Source of the DNA: Poecilobothrus nobilitatus
Taxonomy: Eukaryota; Arthropoda; Insecta; Diptera; Dolichopodidae
Assembly (NCBI GenBank): GCA_947095535.1
Contig: OX352774.1
Coordinates: 38,456,496 to 38,520,495 of the forward strand
Reading direction: 5' to 3'
DNA: 64,000 bases
This document shows positions 11,435-24,011 of this stretch, one piece after another. Positions within the stretch are counted from its first letter, which is position 1, and every line of letters starts with the position of its first letter. The translations under genes and the position numbers were made by a program. The notes beneath the pieces are model-generated. The model searched no databases, was not told where the DNA came from, and worked only from the letters and a program-made list of their open reading frames with translations.

Positions 11435-12232
11435 AGCGCACATTTCCAAAACTCAATACAAACTGTTTAGAAGTGTGACTTACACAAAAATTTGAAAATT
11501 TCATGTAATAAGAAAAAATGTGCAAATAGAACATTTTTGAAATTTTGAGGGGCTATAAGTCCGGAATCCTATATAACTAAGAAAAGCCGTTAATACACGT
11601 AAAAATATATTATTGAAGCTTTAATTTTTATGTCTTGCCGAAGAAAAATTTGTACAGGTGCCTAAGTTACAGGTGTCTAAAAATAGCAAATTTTCAATTT
11701 TTAAGCCCTAATAGCTCATAAACAGGGGGTCCTCCGAAAAAATTTTCTGAGCAAACTTATACTAATTCTAAAAGTTCTTTCTTGCCTCAAAATTTCAAGC
11801 TTCTATCTAGAAGCGTGCCGGAGTTATGAAAGTAGAAATATCACGCAAAATTTGGTTTTCACATAACGGTAAATTTAAATACTAAATTTTAAAAAATTGT
11901 ATAATTTTGATATTAATTTACAAAGATAAAAGAAATACCTGTCGAATGACGTTTTCAGATTGAAAAAATCTGAAACAGAACATAAGATATATGCATTTAA
12001 AAATAGGGCTTTTTCAAAGTTTGAGGGGCTGTAGCTCCGTAATGGGGGGGGGGCTACATAAAAAAGTTGTTCCACAAAATTATTTTTTTTATAAGACCTA
12101 CCTATGGTTAAAATTTTTTTTTTCTATCTTTAACGGTGTAGAAGTTTTGTAAACAGACGGACGGACGGACGAACGGACGGACAGAGTGAAACTAATAAGC
12201 ACATTTTTTCAAAATTTTTTTGGAAATGTGCT
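11435..12232 (+). mobile_element. ~800 bp inverted-repeat element with ACGG microsatellite (family B, copy 1)
   Basis: The left end 'agcgcacatttccaaaa' (11435-11451) and right end 'ttttttggaaatgtgct' (to 12232) are imperfect inverse complements, giving terminal inverted repeats of about 15 bp. Inside are family landmarks: 'caggtgtctaaaaatagc', 'agccctaatagctcataaac', 'ctgtagctccgtaatggggg', 'cctacctatggttaaaattt', an (ACGG)n tract at about 12155-12180, and 'gtgaaactaataagca'. The same order recurs at 29985-30570 and 50530-51045, and reversed at 17925-18255. No transposase is encoded. The 66-codon reverse frame at 11875-12075 is a shadow. Confidence 0.75.
12150..12184 (+). repeat. (ACGG)n proto-microsatellite
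   Basis: About six near-perfect ACGG/ACGA units ('cagacggacggacggacgaa'). It sits at a fixed place in the family B element and is shorter or lost in the other copies, so length changes occur after insertion. Confidence 0.85.
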
Positions 12233-15200
12233 AAAAATGGCACTCCCAACCACTAATTGCTTCTTTAAGTTTAAATAATTTAAAAAATTTTTAATATTAA
12301 AACCAAGAAAAATAATTCAATTTCTGAAATTTTCTTCTAAGGTTTCTGAAAAATTGAATCATTATTGCATCATTGATCTAAAGAAATGATAATAAAATTT
12401 TCATATATCGAACACTAACAAAATGTATTTTTCTGTTAGCCTAAAAGTATGCAAATGTTTATGTAAAAATAATTTTTTTTTTGATTGAAAGGAAGGAAAC
12501 AGAAATTAATCAATAAACACGTACAAAAAGACGAATAATAAAAACAAAAACTAAAAAATCAACAATAAAAATATAAAGAGAATAAAAAAATTCTTTTTTT
12601 TTTTGTTGTAATTTTTTAATTTAAATAAAATGAAAAATCTTCTTGTTCACACACAAAAAAAAAAAAAAATGAATTTCCTTTTAAAAAACCACACCACATT
12701 CTCTTATTTGTTTTTTTCAGTTTTTCTTGTTGCTGACACTTTATGAGACAAAAAAAAAATCTTAAATGAATTTTATGATGAACAATTTTCTTTTGTTGAA
12801 TTTTTGTCTTTTTCTATACTCCAATACCAGGTTAATTTTTTTGTTTTTGTGTAGAAACTCAGTAAATACAGCAACAAAAGTGATTCTAAAGCTTTTGGTA
12901 ATTTTAACAAATACCATAAACACTTATAATGATAAAAAATGTATAAATAACCAAAAGGTCGGTTTGAATTTGAAAGTAAAAAGAGAAAAAAATTTTCTAT
13001 TTTATGTCTTTAAATTAATTAACTAATTAGAGGACAGAAAACATATTAAAATATGCGAATATATTCAGCATAGAAATAAGTTAAAAACATTACCTTGAAA
13101 CTAAAATAGGTACGTCTAAATTTTTCTGTTCTTATTCTAAAAATTTGTCTCTTTTTACCTGGACGTATCCTTCTATCTATTTTAATGCTCCTTTGTTAAA
13201 ACAAAAACAATATTTTATACAAAAAAAGAAATTTTGTAGATGTATAATGCATAGTTTAGCATTTTTATTTTATTTTTTTTTTGTGACCTTGTCCTTTTCT
13301 TTTAAATAATAAAATACATATCTGTATATATGTGACAATTTTAACTTTTTTATATATATACAATTAATTTTAACAGTTATATAAAAATATCCTGTCATTT
13401 TGATGTATGATTTGTTTATACAATAAATATGGCCATAGTATGGTCAATTCGAGCACAAAAAAAAAGTTTTTATGCACTCTTTTTGCCAAAATTTTTTTTC
13501 TAAATGATTTTAATCAAAATAATATTACATGTGACAGGTAAACATTTTAATTTATATAAAATAAAAAAAAAAATAACAAGAACAATAAAACAAGTAGTTT
13601 TGTCCTTTTTTTTTCTAATGGCAATGGTATGGAAATAATCATCAGGTGAATTAATCATGTGATATAATAAAGAAATCAAAAGAAATTTTTCGGAATCTTG
13701 AGTTGTTTTTCCTAAAAAAAAAAACAAAATGATATAATAGTAGGTAAATAAAAATAAAAGCTGGGTTACATTATATTATATACTTTTTCTTTTGTTATTG
13801 TAATAATTATTGTTGTTTTAACTGATGTTTGTTTTATTTTAATTTTTGTGATACCACGCTGTTGTCATTTTTCATTAAAAGGACATTTTTATAAAAAAAA
13901 AGGCTTTGTATCTTTTTTGTTTTTTGTTCCAGGTACGTATAATTTAAGTACCAGTGACTTAATATACCTTTAAGGAATGTTTAAGTTAGTTTTTCCTGAT
14001 TATTTTTAGTAGAATAAAAAAAAAAAAGAAAAGAATAAGTATCTTAAAAATTTTTTCATCAAGCCATCAAAAAAGGCAAACAAAAAGAGCAAAAAAAAAA
14101 AAAATTCTATTAAAACACAGACAGTAAAGAAAAACAGTAGGACTAAATAAATACCATGTAAAATATTCTCTTGATCTATTTTTAACCAAAAACATGATGT
14201 ACTTTTCTTCTTTTAGTTTTCCTTTTTCCGTTTTATATAATATACCTGTTAATGTTATTAACACCCACGCGTTAAGAAAAAAATGTTTAAAATAAACATA
14301 AATACAGAAAGAAAGATAGATATATATAGAGTTAGAAATATGCATACTTTAACCGTTAGTACTGAATAGTACTAATAGAATATTATTATGCTAAATTTAT
14401 TTTTATATGAAAATATAGGTAATAATTTCTAACGTAATTATGACAACAGTAGAGTTAAGCTAATTTCGGACAATTGTTAATTTTTGTTTTTATATCTGAT
14501 GGTCTGATTTATATTGTTCTTATATAATTTTTCTAGCTACAGTCCACTTAAATCTTCAATTCCTATATTAAAATATTGGGCACAACAAAACGAAATGCCT
14601 GTATATTTCATTTTCATTTCATATTTTCATGAGTAAAAGGAAAGTATCTTATCGATTTCAAAACGAATTGTTGAAACTATTGTTTACTATTGTAACTTTT
14701 TACTTAAGTGTTTATTTTTGTTTAATTCACAAATAATTTGCTCTGCAATAATGGACAGTATATGTACCGAAATGTTATATAAAACCTTAATTATATAATA
14801 TAAGACTATACAGGGTTCATGAATGGTTGTATAAAATTAAACTATATATAAATATTCCAACACTCATCATAATGTGACTTACTACTACTTTTTATTATAA
14901 TTTTTACGAAAGAAAAGTATTAACAGACGAATATTGAAATAAACTTATAATTTAATTCACATTAAGAATAAATTCATTCATACCTATACATATTTTGTAT
15001 ATTATATAATTTTTAAAGTTGTAGAAAAATTAAAAAAGTTAATAGAATATGTATATATAGAAATTAAAAATGAAGAAACAGAAGAGATAATGTTGAATAA
15101 GAGTTATAAGATGAAGTCATTAAAGGCATCTTAATTACTGCCTTTTGACCCTAAAATAATACCGCTTAATTACACAAAGGATATTTAAAGTGAAAGAGAC

Positions 15201-16539
15201 AAATAAAATCGTATAGCATTATATTAATATTGTAGCGAAATAATGTCAAAGAGAATTATGTCATATTTTAATAAGTTTGTAGATGTTTAATGTTAGGTTA
15301 GGTTAGAATTTTTGTTTATTTCTTTTTTTTTTTTATTATTTCTCTTTTAATATAATATTATCCTTATTTTATATTCCTTTAGCTCAATAAAATGTATATT
15401 TATATGGATTTGTATATATGTGTATAGATAATATATGTGTCCCCTTTTCCTATACTTGTATAACATGTAATTAGATTTTATGCTCTGAACTTTGAAACCA
15501 AAAAATAAAAAGAAAAGTTTCACAGTGTATGTATGTAAAGGACAAAAACAGAGAGAACGAAAGAGTGAAAAAAAGAAAAAAAAAAAAAAAAATTTTCTTT
15601 ATTAAACCATTACAATGATTTATAATTATTGCTATTTAGGTACACAAAGATATTAAATAAATAAATACATATATTATATATATGTATTCATAGACATATT
15701 AAGTATAATAAATTTATTGAACGAAGGATATTCCAATTAATTTAATCTTTGTTGTGACAATGAACAAAAAACAAAAAAAAAAAAGAAATAAAACATGTTT
15801 AGTAAAAAAAGTCTGAAGGTAAACTGGAAGGTCCAAAAGTTAGAAAAAAAAAATATCTATCTATATATGTATATGTCATTTAATGAAATTTTAATTAATA
15901 TGAAGGCAAAGATTTTAGTCATAAATTACAAAATACAGATTATATAAATGCTTTTTAATGCCTGAAATTATGCAATAATTTAAATTTATATTTTGTTTTT
16001 GCGCAGTTAAGTTGAAAGTTAACTTATTATTGTCTATTTTTACAGTAATATTTATTAGTTTTTTTTTTTATTATACTGACAACGCCTCTGATTTATTATA
16101 TAAATTTTAATAAAAATTAATAAATGTATGATTAATAATATATTAACATGAATATTTAATGTTTCAACAAAAAACATTAATACAAAGTAAAGGATGAAGC
16201 TTTTGGGTAAAATTATTTCATCTAAAAAGTGTCTATCTAGCTATTTAACTAATTTTGATTTTTTTTTTAGTATCAAAAAGAAAAAACCGTCTTTATATTT
16301 TTCAGTAACCTTTCAAAAATTTTTGATTTGATTACATTAAAAATGGAAAAATATAAAGAAATAACAAAATTTAAGAGATACGAAAAAAAAAAAAATTAAG
16401 TTGCAAAATCATTACTAATTAAGAATTTTTTTGCTAAATTGATGTGAACGTGTATTTGAATATATTCTAACAGTAAAATATATTAAAAATTTTAAATACA
16501 GCATAATTCAACTAATTTTTCACGTTAAAATTGAAATGA
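12233..16539. other. A/T-rich non-coding DNA, no supported gene
   Basis: Contains chance frames of 75-92 codons (for example 12766-13026, 13500-13727, 14067-14345) with phenylalanine, lysine and isoleucine-rich composition and no domain. Homopolymers are frequent. No repeat shared with the rest of the window was found. Confidence 0.5.
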
Positions 16540-16860
16540 AGCCCCAAAGAATTGACCATTAATGATAAAGATAGCGTATTAGATAATTGGTGTTGATAAT
16601 TCGGTAAATCGGTAAAAATGAGAATTATTCAAACGAAAAGGTTGGGCTTTCTCGATTAAAATTGTTACTCGAGAATTATGATTACCATTAAAAGAATCCC
16701 AATAACATCATCTGTCACAGTAACTACAGTTCTAGCAACTTGTAATTAGTACTACGACGACGAGTTGAATTTGTGCGGAGTCACTTTTAAGAAAATATGG
16801 ATAACCTACGCTATCTAAACAGCTCAAATTAATTTCTTATTATTATTATAATTTAAAATT
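16540..16860 (+). promoter_or_regulatory. Higher-complexity stretch: possible 5' UTR or regulatory DNA
   Basis: This segment lacks the homopolymers found on both sides and is richer in G and C ('agccccaaagaattgaccat', 'tactacgacgacgagttgaa', 'gtgcggagtcacttttaag'). It leads into a short ATG-initiated frame ending at a GT. An upstream exon, promoter or enhancer would look like this. No core promoter motif is convincing and no second copy was seen. It is inference from composition and position only. Confidence 0.25.
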
Positions 16861-16905
16861 ATGGAAGATTATGGTATGCAGACGTTCAATTTCTTGATTA
16901 TCCAG
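16861..16905 (+). CDS. Candidate first coding exon (15 codons), unproven
   Basis: ATG at 16861 opens MEDYGMQTFNFLIIQ and the frame meets 'ccag|gtactt' at 16905/16906, an acceptable exon-intron junction with a GT donor. An in-frame TAA lies a few codons upstream, so this ATG would be the start. The peptide is not recognised. The codons are less A/T-biased than the surroundings. If real, the exon ends in phase 0 and splices to a distant exon. A run of 15 codons without a stop is easily random, so only the combination with 16540-16860 makes it worth listing. Confidence 0.2.
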
Positions 16906-17924
16906 GTACTTATAGACAATAATATTATTATTTCTTTATTTTTTGGAAAAATCATTATAATATTAAAAAAAAACTTTGTTTTTGGTAAAATCTCATTAAC
17001 TAATAATTGTTTCTAAAAGTCACTATCAATAGCATTTGGATTAACCCTCAGTATTCTCAAAATATTATTTACAAAAGTACTCGCACTGAATTATATTGAC
17101 CTAAATTTAAAACTAGGAACATGAAAAATTGCATTAATTATGCATCATAATCGCGCTGTATTCTATTGAACCAAATTTGAAATTACGTAAATTTGCAATG
17201 AGTATCTGAATAATTTTATTTAATTCATAATTTAACTTTAAGAAAATATTTCATAATTTAATTTAATGAGAAAAGAATAAAAAGAATACAAAACAAAAGA
17301 ATAATTAAAAAAAAAAATTTGAATTTTGGATGCATTGCAATCAAAGAAATATTTAGCAAAGCAAAGCAACGTAGTTGACATCGTTTAAGTCCCTCAAATT
17401 CTAATTGTCTTCACCAAACTATATATATTTTTAGTATGTCTTTGATTCATAACACTTTAATTGAAAATGTCACGAAGTTGCAGAATTGCACTTGCAAAAG
17501 TGTGACAGATATAGCGAGTTAAACTTAAAATTGTTACATTTGTATCAAGGGTTTGACATAAGGGCTAAACAAAAAAGAAAAAAACTTATTGTCTTTTAAA
17601 ATCAATTTGGGTCGAAACAAACCAGTACCCAAGGTATTTGAATGTTAAATTTCATTCATTAGACACAATTTTTCTAGCTACTTTTAAAAAAAGTTACTCA
17701 ATAATATTTATTGTCTTTAATATTTCGATTGTCAAACCTAAATAATCTATATTTCGGCAAAATCAAAAACAAAATGAAGTCACCATTCGTCCAGACAAGA
17801 ATCGAAGTATAAATTCATTTTAAAAGTGAGTGATTTTGTTTTTAGATTTGTTGACAATAATTCTTAAATAAAACATTTAACATATTTTCAATAAAATTTT
17901 AAATTTTCAATAAGATACATAGTT
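16906..17924. other. Non-coding, would be intron if the candidate exon is real
   Basis: No further exon-like stretch is supported. A 12-codon frame (MKSPFVQTRIEV) with a favourable 'caaaatg' start lies near 17774 but has no other support. Confidence 0.4.
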
Positions 17925-18255
17925 TTTTAGTACATTTTCCGAAAAAAATTTGAACTTTGAATCACTTTATCTGTCCCTCCGTCTATTTACAAAATTTATA
18001 CACTGTTTGAAACAGAACAATAATTTTAACTATGGGTAGGTTTCTTAAACAAAATAATGCTGTAAAACGAGTTTTTCATATAGCAACACTCCATTACGGA
18101 TCTACTGCTCCGGTTGAAATACTCCTGAAGACGCCAAAGGAAAGAAAATTTCTTTAGCTTTGGTTTAAGATTCTGTCTTGATTTTATTAAAATAAAAATA
18201 GCGATTTTTAAAATTCATCACTTTATCAAAAAATTGATGCAGAAAAAAATTGGGG
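17925..18255 (-). mobile_element. Family B inverted-repeat element, copy 2 (partial, reversed)
   Basis: Reverse complement reads 'attacggagtgttgctatat', 'aaacctacccatagttaaaa', a worn microsatellite ('agacggagggacagataaag') and an end near 'ttcggaaaatgtact', in the same order as family B at 11435-12232. The left part of the family is missing or too diverged to follow. Confidence 0.6.
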
Positions 18256-21200
18256 ACCGAAAATAGTTGACTTTTTAAAATTTTTGTCAACTTTTTGTTT
18301 TTTTTTGTTAAAGTTAATTTTATATTCTTTTAAGTAATTTTAAATATCTATAAAATAATTTTAGTTTTACCTATCATCAAATAAAAACTGAACATTTGTT
18401 CTTTTCGTCTTTTTAGTATAATCATATAAAATGACAAGTTGAATAATATATAGTAAGGAAAATGTTTATATATTATTTTTTACATAATATAAAAGAAAAT
18501 ATGTATTAAATTGAAACCTTATACAATATAATAACTTTATAAAAATGTTAAGAAATATTCAATTATTTAATTCTAAATCATTTTTTCTGAAGGCAATACT
18601 TTGTTTTGTTTTTCGGAATATAATCGGAAAGTAAAACAAATAATTTTGTTACTAAAAATAGAATTATGTTGCGTGATGTCATTACTAAAATAGCATTCAA
18701 ATCAGCTGATCTAAATTAAATCAAATAAATTAAATGATGACAAAAAAAAAATTTCTTTCCGACAAGACATGGCTTTAATTAAGTATCAAATCTAAAAAAG
18801 GATGAAAACAAAATATTTTAAAAGGAAAATAATGTTTTATTATTTTTTTTTTATTATACAATCAGATTCAAGGTTAGAAAATTGTTTACTTTAACATCTA
18901 GGAACTAGAACATTATTTATCTCTAGAACTTTAATAATAATAATCATAAAAAATAAATTTTTATGTTATCGTCATGTTAATAGGAGTAGTTTTATTATCA
19001 CGTACTTCAAAAATGTAATACATGTATTACGTACCTATTTGAAAAATGAAAGGCGGTATTCGTATAACAGTGAATCCAAGAATTTCATGGGTATTTTTTT
19101 TTTTTTTGTGCTGGAAAATATAAAATGTAGATTATAGAGCCAACTCAATAATTGATAGATGCTAATTTTTATATTGACCTCCTATTTAACTAGAGTTGAT
19201 CTTAAGTTACCCTAAATTTATGCCACGATAATAGCTTTTAAAATCCATACCAAAAAGTTCATCTAAATTTTGAAAAAATAAACAACAAAGATATTTTCGC
19301 CTTTTCTTGACAGACTGAAACAGGTTTAGAGCTACAGATAGTGTAGCTAGCATCAATTTCTCTGCAAAATCTACAATTAATATGCATATGTATAATTAAA
19401 TTTTTAATGTTTCTACTGATAAAACAATGGATCCATAATAACACCAACCAATTCCCTTATTTCAGGTTTAAAGAAAGAATTAGTGCACATATGAATCTTT
19501 TTAAACTAAAATTTTGCCAGAAGACTCTCGTTGTCCTACAAGAGTAATACAATTTAATTGACTTAACCTAAACAACCAAGTCAAATTTGATTTATTCAAA
19601 GAATGTAACATAGTATATTAAATTGTATTAAATTAAAATTTTATAATACATTTCATCTTTTATCTGCCATCAAATAACTATCTATGTGTGTATGACGAAA
19701 CGAATTTTATATGGTACTAAACTATTTTGCAATCCAATCTAGATAGTTTCTTTTTCCAAGATATAGTTTAACAATAGCTTCAATAAAATATCCCAAAAGC
19801 TTAAGTCGAGTCATAATTGACTTTCAGAAAATGTCAATAGGAGAAACTAAACCTTAGTCTAATATCAATAATAGGCGATTTAGTGTATAAGTCATATGTT
19901 TTTTAAAGAATTGAGGAGGAAAAAGAAAATATTTGAAAATTCACCTAAAATCTGCACTATAAAAATGAATCTATTTATGTTCATAATAGCTTTTTTTCAC
20001 TTACTTTTTGTTTTAATTTTTCCTTGTACTAAATTTTAATTAAACAATAATTAATTATATTATTTGATGGTAGGTATACATTTATGAACTGTAATCTTTG
20101 AAAAAAATTTAAAGTTACCTTTAACGAAGAGAAAATCTCTAAATTAAATAATCTCTATAATGATTAAAAAAACACTAAAAACTATGAAGATTTCAGATCA
20201 ATTATTAACAAAAATAGTTAATGAAGAAAAAATTTAGTAAAAGTTATTATTTATTAATATAGGTACAGCCGAGTAATCAACTGCTTAGTCAAATAATGAT
20301 TCCAGAAACTGAAGCTTAGTCATATATGAATAACAAATGACTTAGTGGATGCCCTATGCTCCTTATAGGAGTGGCAAGAAAAAAAACAAATATGCAGTGA
20401 CAGGAATCATATATAAAGAGAATTTCTAAGAGTATCCTAGTATCAATCAGGATTTTAAAAAAAAAGTATAACTGTACTCTAAAAAATTGTTGAATGTATT
20501 ATAAATTATATTGGATTCGCTCTCTATTTTAATCCCGTATACTAAGACTATCTTTTCTAAATAAATTACAAAATTTGCCTAGTTAGTAAAAACGTTAAAA
20601 GAAACGTTGCGGTTAAATTGTCAAAAGGGTATAGTGTTACAATTTCTTTATTTCAATGGAAATAGCTATTTGTTAAAATTTGTTATTTTATAAAAGTACA
20701 TATATAAAATATAAGGACCATCCAATTTTTGATTACAAAATAAAAATTAATTTTTAATGGAATTTATTGAATCTAAGGATATGAAATATTAAATTATGGT
20801 AGATTGGTATTTAATAATTCTTCAGCAATTACAACTACAAAAATGATATATTAATAAACAGACAGTCAATTTTGAAAATTTCAATTGTCATCTTTTCTAT
20901 TTTCTTTATTTTTCAACAATAAACTAATAAAAAATAATAATATCTTTATATAGTCATTAATCATAACTTGATATTAATAAAATACTCATGCATGCTTTGC
21001 TTTTTTTTCCTTTTTAATGTTTTGTATGTAGGTATATAGGATTGTGTCTAGATAAATATAAAAATACGTCATCATATTATTATGAAAATCTCTTAAATTT
21101 TTTTTTTTTTTTTCTCTGTTTTTGTTTATATAACGGGGTTAAATAACTCCCACCCAATTGCTTTATTAAATAACAGAAAATTTTATCACCTTTTCTATGA

Positions 21201-21895
21201 ATACGATAATTTTTTTTTTAAATATAATTACATATATACATAATAGCTTTATATATGTATATAAAATATAATATTTCCCAAATATAAATATAATTTTCTT
21301 ATTTCCGTGTTCAAAATAAAATAAAATAGAAAAATATCATTTTGTTTTATTTTTTTTTTTTGTTTTTCTTTTTCTCATCCCTTAAAAATTGTAAATATCC
21401 TGTAAAAGCAATTTTTTGTTACCTTGTATCTTTGCCTAAATATTTGTACATCCTTTTTTTGAAAAAAATTCTATATATTGTGTATATATTTACTTTTGTA
21501 TGCACATACATATTATATAATAATATATACATGGGCTAAAACTTATTAATTTTAGGTTTTTTGTTTTTTTTTGTTGAATGAAAAGAAAAGAAAAATGATT
21601 TTCGTGTTTTGTTTTTTTTTTGTTTTCTAGATAAGAAAAAGAATAATAGTAATAGAAAACAATTCGTCCTTTTCTAAGTGGCTAAGTGTAAAAATGAATT
21701 GTAATTGTTTGTATAAATGACAGAAAAATATAGAATAAATATATATATATATATAAAGGTGAATTTTTGTAACTAAATGTTTTAGCAATCTGTAAAATAT
21801 TTAAGTATTTTGTAACTGTTCTTTTTAATAAGTATAGTTTAGATCATTTTTTTAGGCAGTATTTTTGATGTAAGGGTTGTACGTACGTTAATTCT
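18256..21895. other. A/T-rich non-coding DNA, nothing recognised
   Basis: Includes chance frames (19259-19447, 21342-21539) with no motifs and a short TA microsatellite at about 21737-21757. No RNA gene or repeat shared with other parts of the window was seen. Confidence 0.5.
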
Positions 21896-22540
21896 AAGGG
21901 TATAATAAGTTTGTTATTACTTTAGGGACACCTTAAAGGAAGGGAGATAAATATAAGAAAGTATAATGTTATTTTCTTTCCTAGGATTGAGTAGTTCTTA
22001 GTCGATTTAGCTGTGTGCGCCGGATCATTCATCTTCGGCTCGTTGGTCTTTCTCTCCGTCTGTTCATCTGTTCATCCGCACAATAGCTTAAACATTGGGA
22101 TTCTGAAATTTAAAAAAAAAAACTTAAGTTTTATACCAAAAGCATTTGGTTAATCTAACGCAATAGGTTCAGGTAGCTACAAAATTTACATGTCATATTT
22201 TGGTACTTAATAAGGCATCAAGAATTTTGTAAGAGATTATCAAATTTTAAAGGAAAAACTCCCGTAAAATTTAATTCGTTTGGCTGAATAGGGAGTAACT
22301 GTCATATAATTCAAAAATTTATGGAAATATATCTCTTAACTTAATTCTTCTTCTACATATTGAATAACCACGTGATTTAGTAATTTAAAATTGTTATGTT
22401 CCCCTGATTCAATCCTGTAACATAGAAATAATATAAATTTTCTAAAATATACGATTAAATTTTGTAACAACAAAATATTTTGTTCGTGCGGGAATTGTAG
22501 AGTTGACAAAGACAACTATAGATACACTCTTCCTCGTTTT
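21896..22540 (+). mobile_element. mini-me-like dipteran repeat, copy B
   Basis: Begins 'aagggtataataagtttg' with 'gacaccttaaaggaa' as in copy A. The core is 'cttagtcgatttagctgtg', then a decayed GTCY tract 'ctccgtctgttcatctgttc' near 22051-22075. It closes with 'agagttgaca' and 'acactcttcctcgtttt' as copy A does. It lacks the 308 bp tandem duplication. No coding frame. Confidence 0.7.
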
Positions 22541-23089
22541 TAATATTTTATGACATAAATGTGAGGTTTTTTACATACTCAAAAATAAAGAAAATTTTAA
22601 GTAATGTTTCATAGTATTCATAAAGTTTTTTGAAGTTGAGCCTAAAATAATATTCAGAACAAATAATATTATTTAAAAAGTTTTTTAATTATAATGAAAG
22701 TAAATAGCTATTAGTATTATAAGGAATACAAATTTTTAGCATTAATTTACTTAACCATATTTTTAGAATTAAAAAAATTTTTATTAAAAAAATCACTTTG
22801 TAGAAACGACAAAAAAATTGATTCATTCTCGGTTATGGTCATATTTTAAGGTTGACATATTAACATTACTAGAAAGCATAACATATTACATAAGATTTTA
22901 TTCATTACATAAACATTTTATAAAAATAAAGTAAATATTACAGATAACAACAAAATAACTCTGATTGATTTTATTTTTTTTGTTAAAATTTGAAATTTAA
23001 AGTTAATGTTTTGATTTTACTTCAAGTTAAGATCCATTTTTTTTTTTTATGGAAAGATTTTTATAATATATTATATTTATCATTTTTAA
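22541..23089. other. Non-coding, nothing recognised
   Basis: A/T-rich spacer without motif or repeat that I can place. Confidence 0.45.
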
Positions 23090-23245
23090 TTAATAATACA
23101 TACACATATCTAAAGCCACCTCAGCTGTCAAAACTATTGTGGGTGAAATTATATTAAGTGGCCGAGGAGGTAATCAAATGGTTTATTAAAAAAGGGAGAG
23201 CAGGTTTAGATCCGGAACAGGACCCAACCATTCTTGATAAGTTTT
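23090..23245 (+). mobile_element. Composite SINE debris
   Basis: 'aaagccacctcagctgtcaaaactattgtg' near 23113-23142 resembles the SINE tail segment seen at 58715-58740 ('aaagccctcggctgccaggg'). It is followed by a tRNA-like head 'tggccgaggaggtaatcaaatgg' and a worn B box 'caggtttagatccgg' near 23202-23216. Probably two decayed insertions side by side. Boundaries are approximate. Confidence 0.4.
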
Positions 23246-24011
23246 TCTATGCTTAAGAATGTTAAGTCTAGTGATTACGGTAACTCAATCTACATCGGAA
23301 GTTCAGATTTTTATTTTGGATTTTATTTCTTGAATATTAAAAATTTTATTATAAAATCACTTTAAATGTAACAATGGATTACCTATATTACCAATAAATC
23401 TAATTAAAATGAATTTTTCTAAAGATACTTAAAAGAGTATCTAAATCTATCAAATTATGTCTAATAAAGAATCTTAATATCATTTCAATGATCTTTTAAA
23501 AAAGCTGCAGCTACAGATACCCTACAAGAGTAGATATTTATTCTAACAAGATTAAAAGCTTGATGTTTTTATTCAAAATCTTCCTAAGAAAAACAAAAAT
23601 AACGTCCGTTACTAATTCATATGTAGTTCAAAATGATGGCGAAAATATGGTACTTCTCCAAAAACCTGCATTCCCTAAAATTGGCGAAGATCACGTATAA
23701 AACATCAAAAGATTCAAAGTGAACATTAACAATTTCGTTCGCAAATATTCATGTCAATTTGAAATTAATTTTCATTCCCTATACTTAATTTGCATTTTTC
23801 AAGCAGTGTTTTAATACTAAAGGTGATTATAATCTATTATTTAATAACCAAAAAATAGGTTCAATAGGTTAGGAAATAGGTTCAATAGGTTAAAATTCCT
23901 CTCACACTCGTGGAGGAATTGAGCTCATACCATTCTTCTATACTCTATACTGTTTTTCGAAGATTACCACCAATTCTTAAAAAAAATTCATCTAAAATCT
24001 AAAGAATGGTT
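23246..24011. other. Non-coding, one 21 bp tandem repeat
   Basis: 'aaataggttcaataggtta' occurs twice with a 21 bp period at 23853-23893. Otherwise no recognisable feature. Confidence 0.45.
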
